Assembly: GCA_011046315.1 (NCBI GenBank)
Contig: DSAU01000321.1
Location: forward strand, 1-9,719
DNA length: 9,719 bases
Reading direction: 5' to 3'
Origin: a bacterium
GTDB taxonomy: Bacteria > Zhuqueibacterota > Zhuqueibacteria > Thermofontimicrobiales > Thermofontimicrobiaceae
Below, in pieces: positions 7,491 to 9,719 of this stretch (position 1 is its first letter; each line of letters begins with the position of its first letter). Made by a program: the position numbers and the translations under genes. The notes under the pieces are model-generated. The model saw only the letters and a list, made by a program, of their open reading frames with translations. It ran no database searches and was not told where the DNA came from.

Positions 7491-7638
7491 GAAAAAATTA
7501 ATTGATGAGAAAAAAATAAAGAATACCCTCCCAATAATTAGGTCGTGGTGACCTTGTAATATTTTCTTAAGCAGCCTTAACTCTATTCTGGGTTTTACCT
7601 CCTTTCTTCCCATTATGGATTAAGGCTGCTTTTTTTTT
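7491..7638 (+). ncRNA. Candidate small RNA with anti-Shine-Dalgarno-like loop
   Basis: From the likely start just after the second promoter-like repeat to the end of a T9 tract, this is about 148 nt with no sizeable ORF. Elements in order are an A-rich 5' part; an unpaired CCCTCCC (7526-7532); a small hairpin AGGTC-GTGGT-GACCT (7540-7554); and a perfect 12-bp stem (7569-7580 with 7620-7631) closing a 39-nt pyrimidine-rich loop. The loop contains ACCTCCTTTCT (7597-7607), the sequence typical of a 16S rRNA 3' tail, followed by TTCCC. C-rich exposed segments are used by several known small RNAs to pair with ribosome-binding sites. Activity here is inference. The alternative is a processed or read-through 3' UTR of the kinase-like gene. 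Confidence 0.42.
7569..7638 (+). terminator. Rho-independent terminator with unusually large loop
   Basis: AAGCAGCCTTAA (7569-7580) pairs perfectly with TTAAGGCTGCTT (7620-7631), and the stem runs straight into a tract of nine T (7630-7638). The 39-nt loop is much larger than the usual 3-8 nt, which suggests the loop itself has a role. The T tract follows only on the plus strand, so it would end transcripts from the kinase-like gene and/or the small-RNA candidate, not those of the opposing DksA-like gene. Confidence 0.65.
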
Positions 7639-7827
7639 ATTATTCATTTAAGCCCGCCTAATCATGCAGCTAAAGCCAAGCGTTTATGGGCTATGTCGTT
7701 TTAGAAAAATGGGAAATTAAATCAACCGCAGTAATATAAATGTGGATTGACGAAATGTGGTACCGGGTGTCCACCAGCGTAAGTTTGTAGAAGTAAAGGA
7801 GTTGCTCGAATAAATCGCTGAAAATAT

Positions 7828-8199
7828 TTAGGCTCGATTTTTTTCCTTTAACTTGCAGGGGACGCATAATTTTGTGTGAGGGACTGCTTCCAATCTTTCC
7901 TTTGGAATGTAATTTCCGCACCCCATGCAGATGCCGTAGTTACCGGCTTCGATTCTGTTGAGGGCTTCTTCGAGATGCAACAAGTAACGATTTTCCCGGG
8001 TTGCGTGGTAATAGACTTTCTCTTTTTGTTCCTCATCAGTGCCGTGATCAGCCATGTGAATTGAATAAGTAGAGTCATCGCCGGATGACTCTTTGTCAGT
8101 GTGCTTTGAAGATTCTCGAATCACACCTAACTCACGAAGAATTTCAGCACGTTTTTCCAAGATTAGTTTCTTGAAAAATTCGAGGTCTTTTTTTTCCAT
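7828..8199 (-). CDS. DksA/TraR family C4 zinc-finger protein
   Basis: This is a complete 123-residue cytoplasmic protein. The C-terminal C4 zinc finger is clear: Cys91/Cys94 in 'GICMGCG' and Cys112/Cys115 in 'KLCVPCK', joined by a linker with the family 'IPKERLEAVP' motif, and followed by a short basic tail. The N-terminal part (about 1-85) is predicted helical with an acidic, polar interruption around 'DDSTYSIHMADHGTD', as in the coiled-coil finger of DksA-type proteins that enter the RNA polymerase secondary channel. E. coli DksA is 151 residues, so this is a shorter relative, and whether it acts with ppGpp cannot be told. The ATG is preceded by AAGGTGG, and a good promoter lies upstream, so it is transcribed alone. 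The 3' ends of this gene and of the plus-strand gene face each other. Confidence 0.9.
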   Translation of the reverse strand: MEKKDLEFFKKLILEKRAEILRELGVIRESSKHTDKESSGDDSTYSIHMADHGTDEEQKEKVYYHATRENRYLLHLEEALNRIEAGNYGICMGCGNYIPKERLEAVPHTKLCVPCKLKEKNRA

Positions 8200-8544
8200 T
8201 TTACCACCTTATTCTTGAGAAAACTTATCAATAATTAACCCAAGATGCGCGAAATTTACAAGGCTTAAATATAGCGTTTAAATGTATAATAGTCAAGTAT
8301 TTTTTAAGAAAGCGTCCAAATTTTTTATCGCAGCACCGGCGATGGAAAAAGTGTGACAACAAAACCAACCGAGGATATTCAATAATCACCTGTTTAGCGC
8401 CAGGCTGATTTTTTCTTATTGTGAACTAATTACATTAATCCGATTTTATCCGATTTCTCATCAATGAAAAATGCTGCCGCAATAGTATTACTGTTATTTG
8501 CCAATTTGCCATCGAAATCGATAAAAAATTTGAAGCCCATATAT
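8200..8544. other. Intergenic region between the SGNH/TPR gene and the DksA-like gene
   Basis: The left part contains the Shine-Dalgarno and promoter of the DksA-like gene. A hairpin lies at 8321-8349 (TTTTTTATCGC with GCGATGGAAAA, 7-nt loop, two U-G pairs in plus-strand RNA). A tandem 10-bp repeat of ATCCGATTT occurs at 8438-8456. I see no terminator with a T tract on the minus strand for the SGNH/TPR gene and no convincing gene. Confidence 0.6.
8268..8296 (-). promoter_or_regulatory. Sigma70-type promoter of the DksA-like gene
   Basis: On the minus strand TTGACT (8296-8291) and TATATT (8273-8268) are separated by exactly 17 nt. The predicted transcript starts near 8261, giving a leader of about 60 nt before the ATG at 8199. 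The leader shows no strong hairpin. Confidence 0.6.
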
Positions 8545-9719
8545 TTACAATTTTATGTGAACTTTTGTGTTGGTTTTTAGCAATGTCAATAGCTTTTGAG
8601 CTGACTGGTGGCTTGGGTTCAGGGCTAATGCCTGTCGCAGTTCCTGTTTTGCCAAATCATTTTTCTGGTTTTTCGTATGGCAAATCGCTAAATAGTAATG
8701 CGCCTGGGCTTTTTCTTGCAGCGAAAGTTGTTGATTTTTTGAATCGATTTCAATCGCTTTTCGGAATTTGATCTCTGCTTTGGAAACCGAATCTTGAGTC
8801 AGATATACCATCCCAAGTTTCGCATGGAGAAATGCCTGATCATTCAAAGCCAGTGCCTGCTTGAACCACTCTTCAGCTTCAGCAAGACGATTTTGAATGA
8901 AAAACAAGTTTCCGGCTTTATAATAGGGAAAGAAATTTTCAGGTACGACTTTGATTACAGCCAGGTATTCTCGAAGTGCTCTATCGTAGTCTTCCAGATT
9001 TTCGAAATAATCAGCCACCTGATAATGTCCCTGATTCCAGGAAATTTTTCCGAGCAGATAATCGATCACGCTTTTTTCAATGGCTGCTTTCAACTTCTGA
9101 TCAGAATAATGGATAATAGAAATCTGTTTTGGATAGGGCCATTGGGAGGTTAATTTTTGAATCACCCGATCGCCAATGGCTCGGTCAAAAATCGTGACGC
9201 CTGAAATATCATAAAAATAATTATCCGACTGAAAATTTGACGCCGGTTTCTGGGCGACCCATCGATGTTCCATAATAGCCCGTGCAAGGAATTTTGCCAT
9301 CAGAAAATAGCCGTCAAAATTGGGATGCAAATGCTCGCTAACCAGTTCATTCCCCACAATATTGTGGGGCGAATTGGCATTAAAAATCTTCTCCAAATCG
9401 ACAATCGGTAGCTGGCGCTGTGAACTGAGATTTTTAATGATTTGATTAAATTCAGATGGCGCTCTGAAGCGAAGTCCGTCAAGATCGCGGGCTTTTTGAA
9501 AGTTTAATCGTGTGTTAACTTGATCGTTTAGAGCGAGTTGACATTTTGCAGTTTGGAAATAAAGTTTTGCCGGGATCGAATCGATTGCAGCACATAGCGA
9601 AAAATAGTCTAAAGCATTGCTAAATTTTTCTGCTCGATAAGCGTCCATCCCCAATTGGAAACAGTTTTCCCATTCTGTACGGGATTGAGTGGGGGTTTTG
9701 TCAGCAAATAAAGAGATAA
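8545..9719 (-). CDS. TPR protein with SGNH/GDSL-hydrolase-type segment (5' end beyond window)
   Basis: The frame is open from the right edge to a TAA at 8545, giving 390 visible residues. A TTG/ATG pair near 9654-9646 lies inside it, but the codons upstream to 9717 are also open and read as TPR sequence ('TEWENCFQLG'), so the true start is outside. Visible order: a TPR pair (about 14-77, including 'AYRAEKFSNALDYFSLCAAID'), then 'RDLDGLRFRAPSEFN', 'LPIVDLEKIF' and 'EHLHPNFDGY' (about 128-137). The last matches the final catalytic block of SGNH hydrolases, with His131 as the likely catalytic His and a Glu where Asp is common. The nucleophile Ser and the Gly/Asn blocks would lie upstream, unseen. 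At least four more TPRs fill about 231-380. The family includes exported or periplasmic esterases; substrate and location are not decidable here. It is not obviously linked to the DksA-like gene, which has its own promoter. Confidence 0.75.
   Translation of the reverse strand, partial: ISLFADKTPTQSRTEWENCFQLGMDAYRAEKFSNALDYFSLCAAIDSIPAKLYFQTAKCQLALNDQVNTRLNFQKARDLDGLRFRAPSEFNQIIKNLSSQRQLPIVDLEKIFNANSPHNIVGNELVSEHLHPNFDGYFLMAKFLARAIMEHRWVAQKPASNFQSDNYFYDISGVTIFDRAIGDRVIQKLTSQWPYPKQISIIHYSDQKLKAAIEKSVIDYLLGKISWNQGHYQVADYFENLEDYDRALREYLAVIKVVPENFFPYYKAGNLFFIQNRLAEAEEWFKQALALNDQAFLHAKLGMVYLTQDSVSKAEIKFRKAIEIDSKNQQLSLQEKAQAHYYLAICHTKNQKNDLAKQELRQALALNPSHQSAQKLLTLLKTNTKVHIKL

Larger units (their letters stand above)
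7344..7827. other. Convergent intergenic region holding a small-RNA candidate
   Basis: This spacer lies between the ends of the plus-strand kinase-like gene and the minus-strand DksA-like gene. It contains an imperfect 65-bp direct repeat with promoter-like spacing (7381-7490), then a structured stretch ending in a rho-independent terminator (7491-7638). From 7639 to 7827 I see no gene. A weak AGCCC/GGGCT pairing (7651-7655 with 7688-7692) and a short GGTG/CACC palindrome are the only structures there, and no terminator for the DksA-like gene is evident. Confidence 0.7.

Noticed and set aside
7597..7607. AGAAAGGAGGT on the minus strand, a perfect Shine-Dalgarno sequence.
   Set aside because: No ATG, GTG or TTG follows within usable distance on that strand, so it does not serve a start codon; it is better read as the plus-strand anti-SD-like loop.
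7651..7692. AGCCC...GGGCT pairing suggesting a tRNA-like or riboswitch fold.
   Set aside because: Only 5 bp pair at the base, the interior does not form a consistent cloverleaf or known aptamer, and there is no target gene on that strand.
7691..7921. A 76-codon minus-strand frame extending past the end of the DksA-like gene.
   Set aside because: Most of it overlaps the DksA-like gene in another frame and the protein has no recognisable features; a shadow frame.
8464..8580. A 38-codon plus-strand ORF with a signal-peptide-like start (MKNAAAIVLLLFA...).
   Set aside because: It has no Shine-Dalgarno or promoter, and its end runs antisense into the well-supported SGNH/TPR gene; chance is the simpler explanation.

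Overview
The window looks like a chromosomal segment from an AT-rich Gram-negative bacterium. One gene encodes a signal-peptide-bearing protein with an outer-membrane barrel and a terminal Phe. Its fusion of a peptidase-MA-like domain, a TolB-like propeller and a surface-antigen barrel, together with an SGNH/TPR protein, is the kind of content seen in the Bacteroidota/Calditrichota/KSB1-like world. That placement is inference, since no rRNA or marker gene is present. I see no phage, plasmid or CRISPR signature.

Left part (1-4571, minus strand): a compact three-gene block read leftwards. It runs from a DHH-family phosphoesterase, through a 963-residue exported protein (zinc-peptidase-like domain, six-bladed propeller, outer-membrane barrel) whose start overlaps the DHH stop by 19 nt, to an arylamine N-acetyltransferase-like protein that runs off the left edge.

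Middle (4572-7343): a divergent spacer of about 590 bp contains a highly symmetric nested-palindrome element (four hairpins in mirror order, probable 9-bp flanking duplication). It also contains a good promoter and a possible 42-codon leaderless ORF that overlaps, by ATGA, the start of a 726-residue plus-strand gene. This gene is the most novel protein here: a kinase-fold N-terminal half with a glycine loop and ATP-site lysine but an apparently degenerate catalytic loop, fused to a multi-pass membrane half that I cannot assign to any family.

Right part (7344-9719): the spacer between the convergent 726-residue gene and a DksA/TraR-type zinc-finger gene holds a candidate small RNA. It has two promoter-like repeats 65 bp apart, C-rich unpaired stretches, and a perfect 12-bp terminator stem with a U tract. 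The loop carries 11 nt identical to a typical 16S rRNA 3' tail (anti-Shine-Dalgarno). The DksA-like gene has a clear sigma70-type promoter. The window ends inside a TPR/SGNH-hydrolase gene whose 5' end lies beyond the right edge.

The most interesting items are the pseudokinase-membrane fusion, the anti-SD-loop RNA candidate, and the mirror-symmetric palindromic element.
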